From positions 1 through 64,000 of the forward strand of contig CAWDMC010000022.1 of assembly GCA_963803295.1 (NCBI GenBank): a stretch of DNA of 64,000 nucleotides. The letters run 5' to 3'. This DNA is from CAWDMC01 sp963803295 (GTDB taxonomy: Bacteria; Acidobacteriota; Terriglobia; UBA7540). Position numbers and translations under genes: made by a program. Numbering within the stretch: position 1 is the first letter of the stretch; every line of letters begins with the position of its first letter. Shown here piece after piece: positions 1 through 8,580 of this stretch. Below the pieces are notes generated by a model. The model was not told the origin of the DNA. It was given only the letters and a program-made list of their open reading frames with translations, and made no database searches.

Positions 1-2
1 TC

Positions 3-206
3 CCGATGAACGAAACACTGCGCCTCAGCTTTACGTTGTCGACTGGCGAGCAGCCTTACAAGCTGGGAGGCCGGGTCGTGCGTGTTGGACCGGCTCATCA
101 GGTAGCGGTTGAATTTGAGGACCTCTCCAGCACCGAGCGTGCCGTGCTGCACCAGGTCACGGTCTGCAAAGGGAGATCTGATGCCGCGTGCGGCTCTTTC
201 GGCTAA
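3..206 (+). CDS. PilZ domain protein, C-terminal fragment (5' end outside window)
   Basis: The frame is open to the window edge, so only the C-terminus of a longer protein is seen. The residues around VVRVGPAHQVAVEFEDLSS match the last strands of a PilZ domain, the c-di-GMP-binding fold. They closely resemble the C-terminal tail of the hybrid kinase at 55355-57661, whose equivalent stretch reads IAVKFEDLSPTDR. The missing part could therefore also be a kinase or receiver protein with a PilZ tail. The c-di-GMP-binding RxxxR and (D/N)xSxxG motifs would lie upstream and cannot be checked. Confidence 0.6.
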   Translation, partial: PMNETLRLSFTLSTGEQPYKLGGRVVRVGPAHQVAVEFEDLSSTERAVLHQVTVCKGRSDAACGSFG

Positions 207-445
207 GTTGTTGGAGACTCGGCGTGGTTATTCGGCCATTTACGTGCCGCGATGCCCTTCAGTTTCGTACCGTCCCCATCGTCGCCCGACGAAATCGGCG
301 TGATGCTGTTCAACAGCGAGGTAGCTTTTCAGCAGGTTTCTCCGTTTTCCCTTTTGATTACATCGGCGCGGGCAAGGCTTTGTAGTATTAGCCGATTTCG
401 TTAGGGCTCACATTACTGGAAACGGCGATCGACTATTTTCAACCG

Positions 446-1930
446 CTATTCCGTGCGCGCACCCTCAGCCCAAGTCAGTTCAAAGAAGTGATGACCCATA
501 ATGGCGAGGGTGACAGCTTTATCCAGATGCTGGCGATGGCGGTGGATCGTCTGCACCATGAATTTCCAGTACTCCGCGCGGTAACTGCTGAGGACTCCCT
601 GCCTCCAAAGGGACCGGGTCACCGCCATGAGATCGGAGAAGACGATGGGCTTGCGAGCCGAAGCGCCCAGTTGGGAAAGGAAAGCCGAAGCGCGCTCGAA
701 ATACTCGCGCGGATTGTAGATCGTCTCCAGGATGCGTCGATAGCCGTCGAGCAACTCCTGCATGTCCATTTTAGGAATGAAATTGAGGTCAGACAGGGTA
801 TTGTTACCCAGGCTCTCCTTGATGAGCCGGCCCTCCGCCTTCAGGCGGCGCCACAACTGGGTGTTGGGCAGCGCACTCAGCAAGCCCACCATGGAGAGCG
901 GGATAGCCGCTTCCCGGATAAACTGGATCTGGCGGTCGAAGACATCAGGCGGATCATTATCAAAACCCACGATGAAACCCGCCATGACCTCAAGGCCGTA
1001 TGATTGGATCCGCTTCACGCTGTCGAGCAGGTTGCCACGCAGGTTCTGGAATTTTGTGGTTTCCTTCAGGCTTTCCGCCACGGGCGTTTCAATGCCCAGG
1101 AAAACACGCCCGAAATTTGCCTGCTGCATGAGGCTGAGCAGTTCTTTATCCTCCGCCAGGTTGAGCGAGGCCTCGGTGAAAAGCGAAAATGGGTTGCGGT
1201 GATCGCGCATCCATTTAACCAGCCTGGGAAGAAGAATTTTCACACTCTTCTTATTGCCTATGAAGTTGTCGTCGACCAGGAAGACGGGCCCCCGCCAGCC
1301 CACGCGATAGATCTGGTCGAATTCGCCGAGTACCTGTTCCGGCGTCTTGGTGCGCGGACGGCGTCCATAGATCTCGATGATGTCGCAGAATTCGCAGGTA
1401 AAGGGACAGCCGCGCGAGTACTGCACGGCCATGGCGCTGTACTTGCCTAGGTCGGCAAGGTGAAGGTCGGGCAGCGGCACTTGGGTAAGATCAGGCAGGA
1501 GAGCCGCCTTATAATGGGGCTTTGCCTGGCCACGTTCCAGATCGGCGGCCAGTCCGGCAACCAGTTCCTCCGCCTCGCCTTCTACCACGTGATCCGCGCC
1601 GGCAATATTGGGGTCGCCTGCGCTCGCAATCGGGCCACCCACAACGGTGCGGAGACCCCAGGCTCGGCAGCGCTCGATCTCCTGCTTCATCGACGGGCCC
1701 TGCACCATCATGCCGCTAAACATGACCACGTCAGCCCAATCGAGGTCCGAATCCTTCAAGCGCCGGACATTCAAATCCACCATCCGCTTCTGCCAGGCCC
1801 TCGGAAGCAAGGCGGAAACCGTAAGTAGTCCTAACGGAGGATAAGCAGATTTCTTCCCCTGGAAAGGCAGGGCGTGCTTGAAGCTCCAGAAGGTATCGGG
1901 GAATTCTGGGTAAACCAGCAACGCTTTCAC
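446..1930 (-). CDS. B12-binding radical SAM protein (DUF4070/HpnP-like)
   Basis: This 494-aa protein has an N-terminal cobalamin-binding Rossmann domain (about residues 1-165). A radical SAM core follows with the CxxxCxxC cluster motif at Cys175, Cys179 and Cys182 (CPFTCEFC), and the C-terminal region is of DUF4070 type. The opening MKALLVYPEFPDTFWSFKHA is characteristic of this B12/rSAM family, which includes hopanoid C-2 methylase HpnP. The substrate cannot be read from sequence alone. The start is GTG at 1930, preceded by an AGGAAGGAG ribosome site. It is a single gene, transcribed away from its neighbours. Confidence 0.88.
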   Translation of the reverse strand: MKALLVYPEFPDTFWSFKHALPFQGKKSAYPPLGLLTVSALLPRAWQKRMVDLNVRRLKDSDLDWADVVMFSGMMVQGPSMKQEIERCRAWGLRTVVGGPIASAGDPNIAGADHVVEGEAEELVAGLAADLERGQAKPHYKAALLPDLTQVPLPDLHLADLGKYSAMAVQYSRGCPFTCEFCDIIEIYGRRPRTKTPEQVLGEFDQIYRVGWRGPVFLVDDNFIGNKKSVKILLPRLVKWMRDHRNPFSLFTEASLNLAEDKELLSLMQQANFGRVFLGIETPVAESLKETTKFQNLRGNLLDSVKRIQSYGLEVMAGFIVGFDNDPPDVFDRQIQFIREAAIPLSMVGLLSALPNTQLWRRLKAEGRLIKESLGNNTLSDLNFIPKMDMQELLDGYRRILETIYNPREYFERASAFLSQLGASARKPIVFSDLMAVTRSLWRQGVLSSYRAEYWKFMVQTIHRHRQHLDKAVTLAIMGHHFFELTWAEGARTE

Positions 1931-2146
1931 CAGAGACTCCTTCCTGCTGACTTAAGAGGAATTCCCATTCCTAAATCCTGGGTTATTGAAAAAAGCTAGC
2001 AGGCAGGACTCCAAGTGTCTGTTCCAAGCGGAACACGTAGGCAAACTTTGCGTTCGGATCACATTCCGCCGGCCCTTCCACTCGGCGGCCGTGATCTGCC
2101 TTCGAAACTGCCTGCACTGGGCCTTCTCTCCGCAGACAGGCTCTCC

Positions 2147-2554
2147 TCAATGGTTGTGAAATTGACTCGTCGAGTCAGTAGCTGCCACTCCATTGGCTTT
2201 GATCGCCAGGTAACGGGGATCTTCGATGATCATGCGCCGCACCTGATCCCGTAGCTCTTGCCAGTCATGAATGAAATAACCGGCCTGCTCTTTCGCCATT
2301 ACTTCGGCTCGTTTGTCTTCGAGGATGGCGATCATGGCGCGAGTCTCCAATCGACCCTGCTCTGTCTGGCCCGGTATCCGCGACTCAAGCGCCTTCGAGA
2401 CGCGGTTGAACTCTGCGTTCACACTCGCTCTGATCGGTTCTGCCCAAGCCACCTGGTTCACGGTACCAACCAAGGTTTTCTCCGCAAGCAGCACTGCTCC
2501 GCCTTCGCCCTCCCACGCTTCCATTGCGTCTTCGGCGAGCCACGCTTTCCTCAT
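2147..2554 (-). CDS. hypothetical protein, 135 aa
   Basis: I do not recognise this soluble 135-aa protein. The start at 2554 is chosen because GGAG lies eight bases upstream of the ATG. The open frame continues further 5' (to 2797), but that part is cysteine- and arginine-rich, looks non-coding and lacks a ribosome site. The protein is helix-rich and acidic in the middle (AEDAMEAWEGEGG, then LEDKRAEVMAKEQAGYF). It has no signal peptide and no metal-binding motif. It is convergent with nothing and stands alone between the radical SAM gene and the phospholipase-like gene. Confidence 0.55.
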   Translation of the reverse strand: MRKAWLAEDAMEAWEGEGGAVLLAEKTLVGTVNQVAWAEPIRASVNAEFNRVSKALESRIPGQTEQGRLETRAMIAILEDKRAEVMAKEQAGYFIHDWQELRDQVRRMIIEDPRYLAIKANGVAATDSTSQFHNH

Positions 2555-2971
2555 GGGGTCTTCTCCAAAATGCCGTCTTGTCTTACACGAACTCTTCGGC
2601 TCGTGCTGAGCCGGAGAGAGTCGCCACACTGTCCGTAACCAGGAGCGAAGCTCCGATATACCGAAGCCGGAACACCAGAGCCTCGCCTCTCTCTCCAGGC
2701 AACAACGCAGTCCGATGATGGCAGACGACGAATTGCGTGTCTGCTCACAATTGCTCAGGTCCCAGTCCGCCACGGTATCGCATTGAGGTGTGTCCACTCA
2801 GGGTTGAGCTTTGGCGGCCAAGGTATTAGCTCCGAAGAGAAGCGATTGTGAGCAATTTGAGACAGCACCCCCAGCGGGGAGACCCCATACTTTGAACGTG
2901 CTGGCTCTGTGAGGCGTGGAAAGAATTGGTAGACTCTTCCCGCGCTCCGAGCCAAGGTGGGTGGCAGCCGA
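2555..2971. other. Divergent intergenic region with a 10-bp inverted repeat
   Basis: There is no convincing gene here. The span separates two divergently transcribed genes and should hold both promoters. TGCTCACAAT at 2742-2751 is repeated in inverted form as ATTGTGAGCA at 2845-2854. The half-site resembles a LacI-type operator, but the arms are about 93 bp apart and the meaning is unclear. Confidence 0.4.
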
Positions 2972-4273
2972 ATGGACGCCATGAAAAAGAAACTTCGGCG
3001 GGCGTGGGTTGGTCTCGCGGCCGTAGCGCTCGCGGTGTGTTGTTCGCCACGATTCGCGCGCAGTTACTCCGTGCTCGCGCATGAAGCGATCGTCGATAGC
3101 GCCTGGCCGGGCAGCATCCAGCCCCTTCTGCTGGCGCGTTACCCCGGCCTCACCTCCGAGCAACTGAAGGAAGCCCACGCCTACGCCTATGGCGGCTGCA
3201 TCATTCAGGACATGGGTTACTACCCGTTTGGCAGCCGGCTCTTCAGCAACCTTGTGCATTATGTTCGCACAGGCGATTTCGTCATGGCTCTGCTGGAAGA
3301 TTCTCAGAGCGCCGACGAGTTCGCCTTCGCCCTGGGCGCCTTGGCGCATTATGCATCCGACAACAACGGACATCCGCTGGCCACCAATCGTGCTGTCGCC
3401 GTTCTCTATCCCAAGCTGCGCGCCAGGTACGGCAACGGCGTCACCTATGCGGATGATCCCAAGGCTCACGTGATGGTTGAGTTTGCCTTCGATGTGATCC
3501 AGGTGGCCGGGGGTGGATACCTGCCGCAGTCCTATCATGACTTCATCGGCTTCGAGGTCTCCAAGAATCTGCTGAATAGGGCGTTCGTGAAGACTTACGG
3601 GCTCAAGCTCAACGACCTCTTTCTTAACGAAGACCTCGCCATCGGCACCTATCGCCGCGCCGCCGGCAAAATCATCCCGCAGATGACTAAGCTGGCGTGG
3701 AAGAAGAGGCAGGACGAGATTCGGAAAGCATCGCCGCACGTTACCCGGAAGCAGTTCATCTACCGGATTTCACGCCGCGACTACGAGAAAGAGTATGGCA
3801 CGCAATACGAACGACCTGGTCTGCTGGCGCGGTTCCTGGTGGCCCTCATGAGCGCGATTCCCAGGGTAGGTGGGATGCGGAATCTTTCCTTCAAGGCGCC
3901 CACGCCGCAGACGGAACGGATGTTCCTCGACAGCTTGGGAGTTACCCGTGACCACTATCGTACGTACCTGGCTCAGGCCGGCACGGGCCGGCTCGACCTG
4001 CCAAACCGGGATTTCGACACGGGCCTTCCGACCCTGCCAGGGGAGTATCAGTTGGCCGACAAAACGTATGGCGAGCTCGTCGAGAAGCTGAGACAGGGCG
4101 GTTTTAAGAGCGCCGGTCCGGAGTTGCGCTACAACATCCTCACCTTTTACTTCCACTACAAGCCGCCCTATGCGACGCGCGAGCAACAGGATCGTTGGAA
4201 CAGCACCGTCGCGGCACTCTACGAACTCAAGGACGCTCCGCCGGAGGTTCCACAGGCCGCTGTAACGAAATAG
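2972..4273 (+). CDS. Exported zinc-dependent phospholipase C-like protein
   Basis: This 433-aa protein opens with a lysine-rich N-terminus and a hydrophobic stretch (VGLAAVALAVCC) ending at a probable cleavage or lipobox-like site, so it is likely exported. The body has conserved His/Asp motifs of the zinc-dependent phospholipase C fold: VLAHEAIVDSAW near the N-terminus, CIIQDMGYYPFG, LALGALAHYASDNNGHP-type spacing, and a later His in HVMVEFAFDV. ATG at 2972 was chosen; GTG 2957 and ATG 2981 are alternatives. Family members hydrolyse phospholipids or act as phosphate-ester hydrolases, but the substrate here is unknown. Confidence 0.75.
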   Translation: MDAMKKKLRRAWVGLAAVALAVCCSPRFARSYSVLAHEAIVDSAWPGSIQPLLLARYPGLTSEQLKEAHAYAYGGCIIQDMGYYPFGSRLFSNLVHYVRTGDFVMALLEDSQSADEFAFALGALAHYASDNNGHPLATNRAVAVLYPKLRARYGNGVTYADDPKAHVMVEFAFDVIQVAGGGYLPQSYHDFIGFEVSKNLLNRAFVKTYGLKLNDLFLNEDLAIGTYRRAAGKIIPQMTKLAWKKRQDEIRKASPHVTRKQFIYRISRRDYEKEYGTQYERPGLLARFLVALMSAIPRVGGMRNLSFKAPTPQTERMFLDSLGVTRDHYRTYLAQAGTGRLDLPNRDFDTGLPTLPGEYQLADKTYGELVEKLRQGGFKSAGPELRYNILTFYFHYKPPYATREQQDRWNSTVAALYELKDAPPEVPQAAVTK

Positions 4274-4298
4274 GCACCGGGTATAACGAAGGACTTTT

Positions 4299-5093
4299 GT
4301 GGCAAGGCAAGACTTTCAAATCGCGCGGTCGGGCGAACGGACCAATGCTGCCGGGAAGCCGGTAAACAATAAGGTCCTTCTGTCGATTCCCGACAGCGAA
4401 TACCTCGCAATCCGTCCTCACCTAGAATTTCTCAGCATGCCTAACCAACTTAGCCTTTACGAACCGAACGATCCACTCAAGTTCGTGTATTTCCCGAATG
4501 GAGGCATGGTGTCGCTTGTAATTGCGACGGAGGATGGAAGGACTGTTGAAGTCGGTGAGGTGGGGAAGGAAGGGTTTGCAGGGATACCAGCAGCGGTTGG
4601 CATGAAAAGGAGCCAAGTGCGTGAGGTCGTACAAATCGCCGGAAATGGGTTCAGGCTGAGGGTTGGTGCATTGCAAGGCGTCTGGCGCTCAACTCCACAG
4701 TTTCAACTGATTCTCACTCGCTACGCAGTAGTTCAGGGGTTGCAAATCGCACAAACGGCCGCATGTAATCGGCTTCATAATATTGAACAGCGGTTCGCGC
4801 GCTGGCTACTCATCACTCAGGACAGGGTGGATTCCGCGACGTTTGCCATCACCCAGGATTTCCTTGCGACGATGTTAGGAACGGACCGACCCACCGTAAG
4901 CTTGGCAGCCGGTATTTTGCAGAAAAAGCAGGCCATCGTGCACACCCGTGGTGCAGTGCAGATTCTGAGCCGCGCGAAGCTCGAAACCTGCGCGTGCGAG
5001 TGTTACGGAGCCATCCAACTGGACAGATACGGCGAAGGACCCTTGCGTCAAGGAAAGACTTTCAAGCCGCGCACCCGCCGGTCGGACAGGTGA
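4299..5093 (+). CDS. Crp/Fnr family transcriptional regulator
   Basis: A 264-aa regulator with an N-terminal cyclic-nucleotide-binding-like beta-roll (roughly residues 30-145; FPNGGMVSLVIATEDGRTVEVGEVG) and a C-terminal Crp-type winged helix. The recognition helix lies near ATMLGTDRPTVSLAAG. There is no CxxC-type Fe-S motif at the N-terminus, so an FNR-like oxygen sensor is unlikely. The start is GTG at 4299 with GAAGGA six bases upstream. It is followed at once by a degenerate copy of its own 5' third (see the entry at 5033). Confidence 0.85.
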   Translation: MARQDFQIARSGERTNAAGKPVNNKVLLSIPDSEYLAIRPHLEFLSMPNQLSLYEPNDPLKFVYFPNGGMVSLVIATEDGRTVEVGEVGKEGFAGIPAAVGMKRSQVREVVQIAGNGFRLRVGALQGVWRSTPQFQLILTRYAVVQGLQIAQTAACNRLHNIEQRFARWLLITQDRVDSATFAITQDFLATMLGTDRPTVSLAAGILQKKQAIVHTRGAVQILSRAKLETCACECYGAIQLDRYGEGPLRQGKTFKPRTRRSDR

Positions 5094-5377
5094 ATCGAGC
5101 CGGAAATCCGATTCCCGACAGCGAATACCGCGCAATCCACCACCTAGAATCTCCCAACTTGCCACACCAATGCATCCTTTACGAAGCCGAGTACGAGACC
5201 ACGATTGCCTATAATCCGAGTGCAGGTTTGGTGTCTCTTGTGGTCGCCACCGGAGATGGAAAGCCGCTGCAGCAGGCCTCAGGTAACATTCCCAAGTCAG
5301 TGTTCGATATCCTACAGACGGAGACTTTTTCCGAAGGCTATCATTTCGGCCAGGGGGTAACCAAGGCTCAGGACTGA
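5033..5377 (+). pseudogene. Truncated tandem copy of the upstream Crp/Fnr gene
   Basis: The DNA from about 5033 to 5263 aligns with 4287-4540, the start of the preceding regulator. Shared stretches include CGAAGGAC, AAGACTTTCAA, ATTCCCGACAGCGAATACC, CCTAGAAT and GGTGTCTCTTGTGG-like blocks, separated by small deletions. The translated frame SRKDFQAAHPPVGQVNRAGN...IPDSEYRAI matches ARQDFQIARSGERTN...IPDSEYLAI in the intact protein. Only the N-terminal third of the cNMP domain is present, the helix-turn-helix is absent, and no start codon sits at the equivalent position. It is a decayed partial duplication. Confidence 0.75.
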
Positions 5378-5435
5378 AGATCCAGAATCGCAGGTCGGAC
5401 GCCATCTTGAGGGCGAAGCGAGGAAAGTAGTCACA

Positions 5436-5726
5436 CTACTTGCTGGAGTTACTGGCGTTCCATACGTACAAGAAGCTCCCGTCGCTGGCGGTCGCAACAC
5501 TACGCCCGGCTTTCCGAGTTGCACGATTTAGGGCTGAACGCACTTTCTCTTTGCTTTCCGCCAATTCTGCCAACGGTACTTTGAGGGCAGAACCCTCCTT
5601 CAATTGGTCGAGATCCTGGAGGATTGCGGAAACAATCTGCTTGTGCTTCCCTTCTCGCCCTTGCGGGACGTCCACCTGTGGCATCGTCTTGAAACGGGCT
5701 GAAGCTTTGTCGGTCCGAGGACTCAT
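5436..5726 (-). CDS. hypothetical protein, 96 aa
   Basis: This small basic soluble protein ends SDGSFLYVWNASNSSK. I do not recognise the family. ATG 5726 is preferred over the in-frame GTG 5744 because AAAGG lies six bases upstream. The middle is a lysine/glutamate helical segment (KHKQIVSAILQDLDQLKEG) and the C-terminal half (ESKEKVRSALNRATRKAGRSV) resembles a DNA- or RNA-binding helical hairpin, which is inference only. It runs opposite to the flanking Crp genes. Confidence 0.55.
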   Translation of the reverse strand: MSPRTDKASARFKTMPQVDVPQGREGKHKQIVSAILQDLDQLKEGSALKVPLAELAESKEKVRSALNRATRKAGRSVATASDGSFLYVWNASNSSK

Positions 5727-5983
5727 ATCGTACCTTTGCGACACCTAAACGCTAAACTTGCGTCACGCAAGCGTATCTCAACCTAGCGACAACTGCAAGT
5801 AAAATACTCGAACCGTTAAAGTGCCGGGGCCGGAACCCAGGCTAAACACCTCGGGGAGGGGCAATAAGTACCGTTAATTCAGCAGAGTAAGCAACACTAA
5901 AGGGCAAAGACCGGCTTCTAGAAGATATAACCCGTATAAGTGGGGGCTTGCTAAGCTTCAGTGTGGAAGGACGGAAAAATCTC

Positions 5984-6127
5984 ATGTCCAAACCGAAAAA
6001 ATCGAAAACACACTTCGAGCAGGTTCCGCTGGAAATCGTCAAAAAGATCGCCACGGAAGACATTCCAGAAGACGAAGGGGGCGGAAACGATGCGATCGTC
6101 GAGACCCCTGCAAAAGCTGAGCCGTAA
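5984..6127 (+). CDS. Small charged protein, 47 aa
   Basis: A short ORF beginning MSKPKKSKTHFEQVPLEIVKK, with GGAAGGA upstream of the ATG. It is lysine-rich at the N-terminus and acidic at the C-terminus (DIPEDEGGG). It has no membrane segment or cysteines. Short proteins of this pattern are common upstream of regulators in acidobacterial genomes, but I cannot assign a function. It lies about 170 bp before the Crp-type gene at 6297 on the same strand. Confidence 0.5.
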   Translation: MSKPKKSKTHFEQVPLEIVKKIATEDIPEDEGGGNDAIVETPAKAEP

Positions 6128-6296
6128 TTCCCGGCCCTTGCGTCCGCCATCGTGATTCCCTTTCATCCGCTATCTCGCGTACCGGCGTGAAGGGGGCTTA
6201 AAAAGTGACCAAACGTCGAGAGAGATTGAAGCTTGCAGCCCGTTAATCAAGCAGGAGCCTGAAAAAGATCGCGAATCTCATTCGAGAGAGGCTGTT

Positions 6297-7022
6297 ATGG
6301 CACAAAAGAAGAGCCCGTCAGAGGTCGTCAGGGGAAACCGGAAAGGCCAGGCTGAAGTTGTCACCACAAATCAGAAGAGCCAGCCGGTCGATTGGGTGAC
6401 CCTTCTCACCGCCATTCCCGGGGCACAAACCGTTATCGAGTATGGCGCTGACCGCAATGTCTACTGGCAAGGTGATCCTGCAGACGCCGTGTTCTATCTG
6501 CGGGAGGGCAAAGTAAAGCTCGCGGTCACCTCCCAGCAAGGCAAAGAAGCGATCGTCGCCATTTTGGGTTCGGGTGAGTTCTTCGGTGAGGGATGTCTCG
6601 CCGGTCAGCGGTTGCGTGTTTCATCGGCTACCGCGATGACCGATTGTAGTCTCGCCAGGATTGAGAAGTCGTTGATGGCACGCATGCTTCACGAGCAGCA
6701 CGACATCGCGGAGTTGTTTGTCACCCATTTGCTCTCGCGGAACATCCGGTACGAAGAGGACCTCGTCGATCAACTCTTCAATTCGAGCGAGAAGCGCCTG
6801 GCCCGGATTCTCTTACTTCTGGCGCATTTTGGCAAGGAGAGTAGAGTCGAGACTATCCTTCCCAACGTCAATCAGGAGAGTTTAGCCCAAATGGTCGGCA
6901 CCACCCGCTCGCGCGTGAGTCATTTCATGAATAAGTTCAGGGAGCTGGGCTTTGTCGACTACGACGGCGGCGGCGCGTTGGCGGTCAATAGCGGCCTCCT
7001 CAGCGTACTCCTGCACGAATAG
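6297..7022 (+). CDS. Crp/Fnr family transcriptional regulator
   Basis: A 241-aa cAMP-receptor-like regulator. The cNMP beta-roll spans roughly residues 45-160 (VFYLREGKVKLAV, ILGSGEFFGEGCLAGQ) and a Crp helix-turn-helix follows (LAQMVGTTRSRVSHFMNKF). The GEFFGE segment corresponds to the phosphate-binding cassette; it lacks the full canonical RxS arginine-serine pair, so cAMP binding is not assured. It is only distantly related to the regulator at 4299. It lies just upstream of the small stress-protein island and is a plausible regulator of it, by position only. Confidence 0.88.
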   Translation: MAQKKSPSEVVRGNRKGQAEVVTTNQKSQPVDWVTLLTAIPGAQTVIEYGADRNVYWQGDPADAVFYLREGKVKLAVTSQQGKEAIVAILGSGEFFGEGCLAGQRLRVSSATAMTDCSLARIEKSLMARMLHEQHDIAELFVTHLLSRNIRYEEDLVDQLFNSSEKRLARILLLLAHFGKESRVETILPNVNQESLAQMVGTTRSRVSHFMNKFRELGFVDYDGGGALAVNSGLLSVLLHE

Positions 7023-7400
7023 TTTCGATATCGGGGGGCCTTGCCAATCTCTCCCCCGTTTCACGGCGGCGGTGCGAAGGGGCACGCTTCGGGTACCCGT
7101 CCTGGGTGTAGAGGGTGCAGCCATGCTGTCGGCCCTCGTACGGCACATCTGCTAAATTCCGCAAACCCGCCCGAATCCCGCTGAAATCCCGCACTTTTTC
7201 CGCACCGTTGTTTCCCCTCAGACCCCCGGCACGTCCTGATCTTCCTCATTAACTTGCATGAGCAGTTTTGACCACAGCTGTGAGCAGTGGTGAACTGACA
7301 TCGGATTTTCGCCAGGGTATAACTGAAGTGCCTCCAGTTGCCTGCCAGAGATCGAGTGGCGGCCGGATGGCAGATGAGTTGCACCCGGGGGGCAACACCT
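7023..7400. other. Intergenic region without a convincing gene
   Basis: About 380 bases separate the Crp gene from the glutamine-rich exported protein. Both strands have only short, compositionally odd frames. I see no tRNA or clear terminator. The promoter of the 7401 gene should lie in the last 150 bases. Confidence 0.4.
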
Positions 7401-7964
7401 ATGAACCCAAATAGAGTTATCAGCACAGCAGTTCTGTTCTTACTTCTCGGAATCACCGTTCCTGCATTCGCACAAAAAGGACAAGACGAAAAGGGCGGAG
7501 GCGGAAGAAGAGCACAGCAGGGGCAACACCAGCAAGAACCTCAGCACGCACAGCAGGCCCAGCGTGGAAAGCAGCAGCAACAGCACGCGCAGCAAGCCCA
7601 GCAGAGGCAGAATGTTCAGCAGCCCCAGCGTGGACGGCAGGGCAGGTACTCACAGGGCGGACAATATGCCAGGTCGTCACGGCAGTCGGGGCGCTATGAA
7701 GGTGACCGCGGTCGCCGCATTCCCGACGACCGTTTCCGTGCCCATTTTGGCCGTGATCATATGTTCCGCATTGACCGTGCCTACATGTTGGCGGGCCGGT
7801 ATTCGCGCTTCCAGTACGGCGGCTTTTGGTTTGGGATGTACGATCCTTGGCCGGCAGACTGGTACTACACCGACGACATTTACGTGGACTACATAAATGG
7901 CGGCTATTACTTGTACAGCCCGATGCATCCCGGCGTTCAGGTTTCGATCAGGGTCGTATTGTAA
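7401..7964 (+). CDS. Exported glutamine/arginine-rich low-complexity protein
   Basis: A 187-aa protein with a clear signal peptide (MNPNRVISTAVLFLLLGITV, cleavage after AFA). A low-complexity Gln/His/Ala/Arg stretch follows (about residues 27-90, repeats of HAQQAQ and QPQRGRQG). The C-terminus is Tyr/Gly/Asp-rich (FGRDHMFRI, GGFWFGMYDPWPADWYYTDD, YVDYINGGYYLYSP). The C-terminal pattern is seen in many acidobacterial and proteobacterial secreted proteins of unknown role. ATG 7401 places the signal peptide correctly; the upstream in-frame starts do not. Confidence 0.75.
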   Translation: MNPNRVISTAVLFLLLGITVPAFAQKGQDEKGGGGRRAQQGQHQQEPQHAQQAQRGKQQQQHAQQAQQRQNVQQPQRGRQGRYSQGGQYARSSRQSGRYEGDRGRRIPDDRFRAHFGRDHMFRIDRAYMLAGRYSRFQYGGFWFGMYDPWPADWYYTDDIYVDYINGGYYLYSPMHPGVQVSIRVVL

Positions 7965-8049
7965 ACGGACAATCAAGCTCAGTTGGGGGCAGTTGCTGCC
8001 CGCGCCGGCTGCGTCACGCCGCAAAGGCTGTAAGCAAAAGGGGACTGTT

Positions 8050-8202
8050 ATGTTTCTCATCCTGTTCATCGTGCTGCTCGTAGCTTGGCTTTTAGGCTGG
8101 GGAGCATTGCATGTGGCGGGTGGGCCGATCCACCTGCTGCTGATCGTGGCGATCATTGCGTTGATACTTCACTTCGTGCGGGGTCGCACGGCCAGGGTCT
8201 GA
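8050..8202 (+). CDS. lmo0937-like small membrane protein, 50 aa
   Basis: A 50-aa protein of two hydrophobic helices (LILFIVLLVAWLLGW, then HLLLIVAIIALILHFV) joined by a short Gly-rich turn and ending in a basic tail RGRTARV. This matches the lmo0937/DUF5670 family of tiny membrane proteins, common beside CsbD genes. AAAAGGGG lies upstream of the ATG. It sits between the exported 187-aa protein and a CsbD gene and probably belongs to the same stress regulon. Confidence 0.75.
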   Translation: MFLILFIVLLVAWLLGWGALHVAGGPIHLLLIVAIIALILHFVRGRTARV

Positions 8203-8314
8203 GTCGCACGTCCTTGGGCTCGCCTGCCGCTGTGCCGCCAGCCCACGCGGAAGGTCACGGCTGGCGTCCGTACCAAGGCAAACGCAAGTTTCGTGTCACA
8301 ACAAGGAGAAAGCG

Positions 8315-8500
8315 ATGATGAAGCCCAGCACCAAAGATGAGACCGAGGGCAGATTCCACGAAATGAAGGGCACGGTCAAGGAGAGGGCCGGCAAACTGGC
8401 CAACAATTCCAACCTGGAAGCTGAAGGCATAGACGAACAGAGAGCCGGGAAAGTGCAAAGGAAAATCGGCCGGGTGAAGAAAGCCCTCGAAACATCGTAG
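8315..8500 (+). CDS. CsbD family stress-response protein
   Basis: A 61-aa hydrophilic protein with the CsbD hallmark pattern GRFHEMKGTVKERAGKLANN, then a conserved NLEAEG segment and GKVQRKIGRVKK. CsbD proteins are general-stress proteins of unknown biochemistry. GGAG lies six bases before the ATG; a second ATG follows at once. A paralogue lies at 11249-11446. Confidence 0.9.
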   Translation: MMKPSTKDETEGRFHEMKGTVKERAGKLANNSNLEAEGIDEQRAGKVQRKIGRVKKALETS

Positions 8501-8580
8501 GCAGTTCCGCTTCGGTCGACCGGGTCGTAGCGGTTCCGAGAGATAGATCGGGGAGTTATACAGAAACCGGAGGGTAGGTC

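Noticed and set aside
488..1450. Long plus-strand frames
   Set aside because: They are antisense to the radical SAM gene, whose cluster motif and B12 domain are clear.
2798..3739. 313-aa minus-strand open frame
   Set aside because: It lies antisense to the well-supported phospholipase C-like gene and shows no family pattern; it is a high-GC shadow.
7500..7680. Repeat array in the Gln/Ala/His-coding region
   Set aside because: The repeated CAGCAGGCCCAGC-like blocks are codon-level repeats of a low-complexity protein, not a CRISPR or regulatory repeat.
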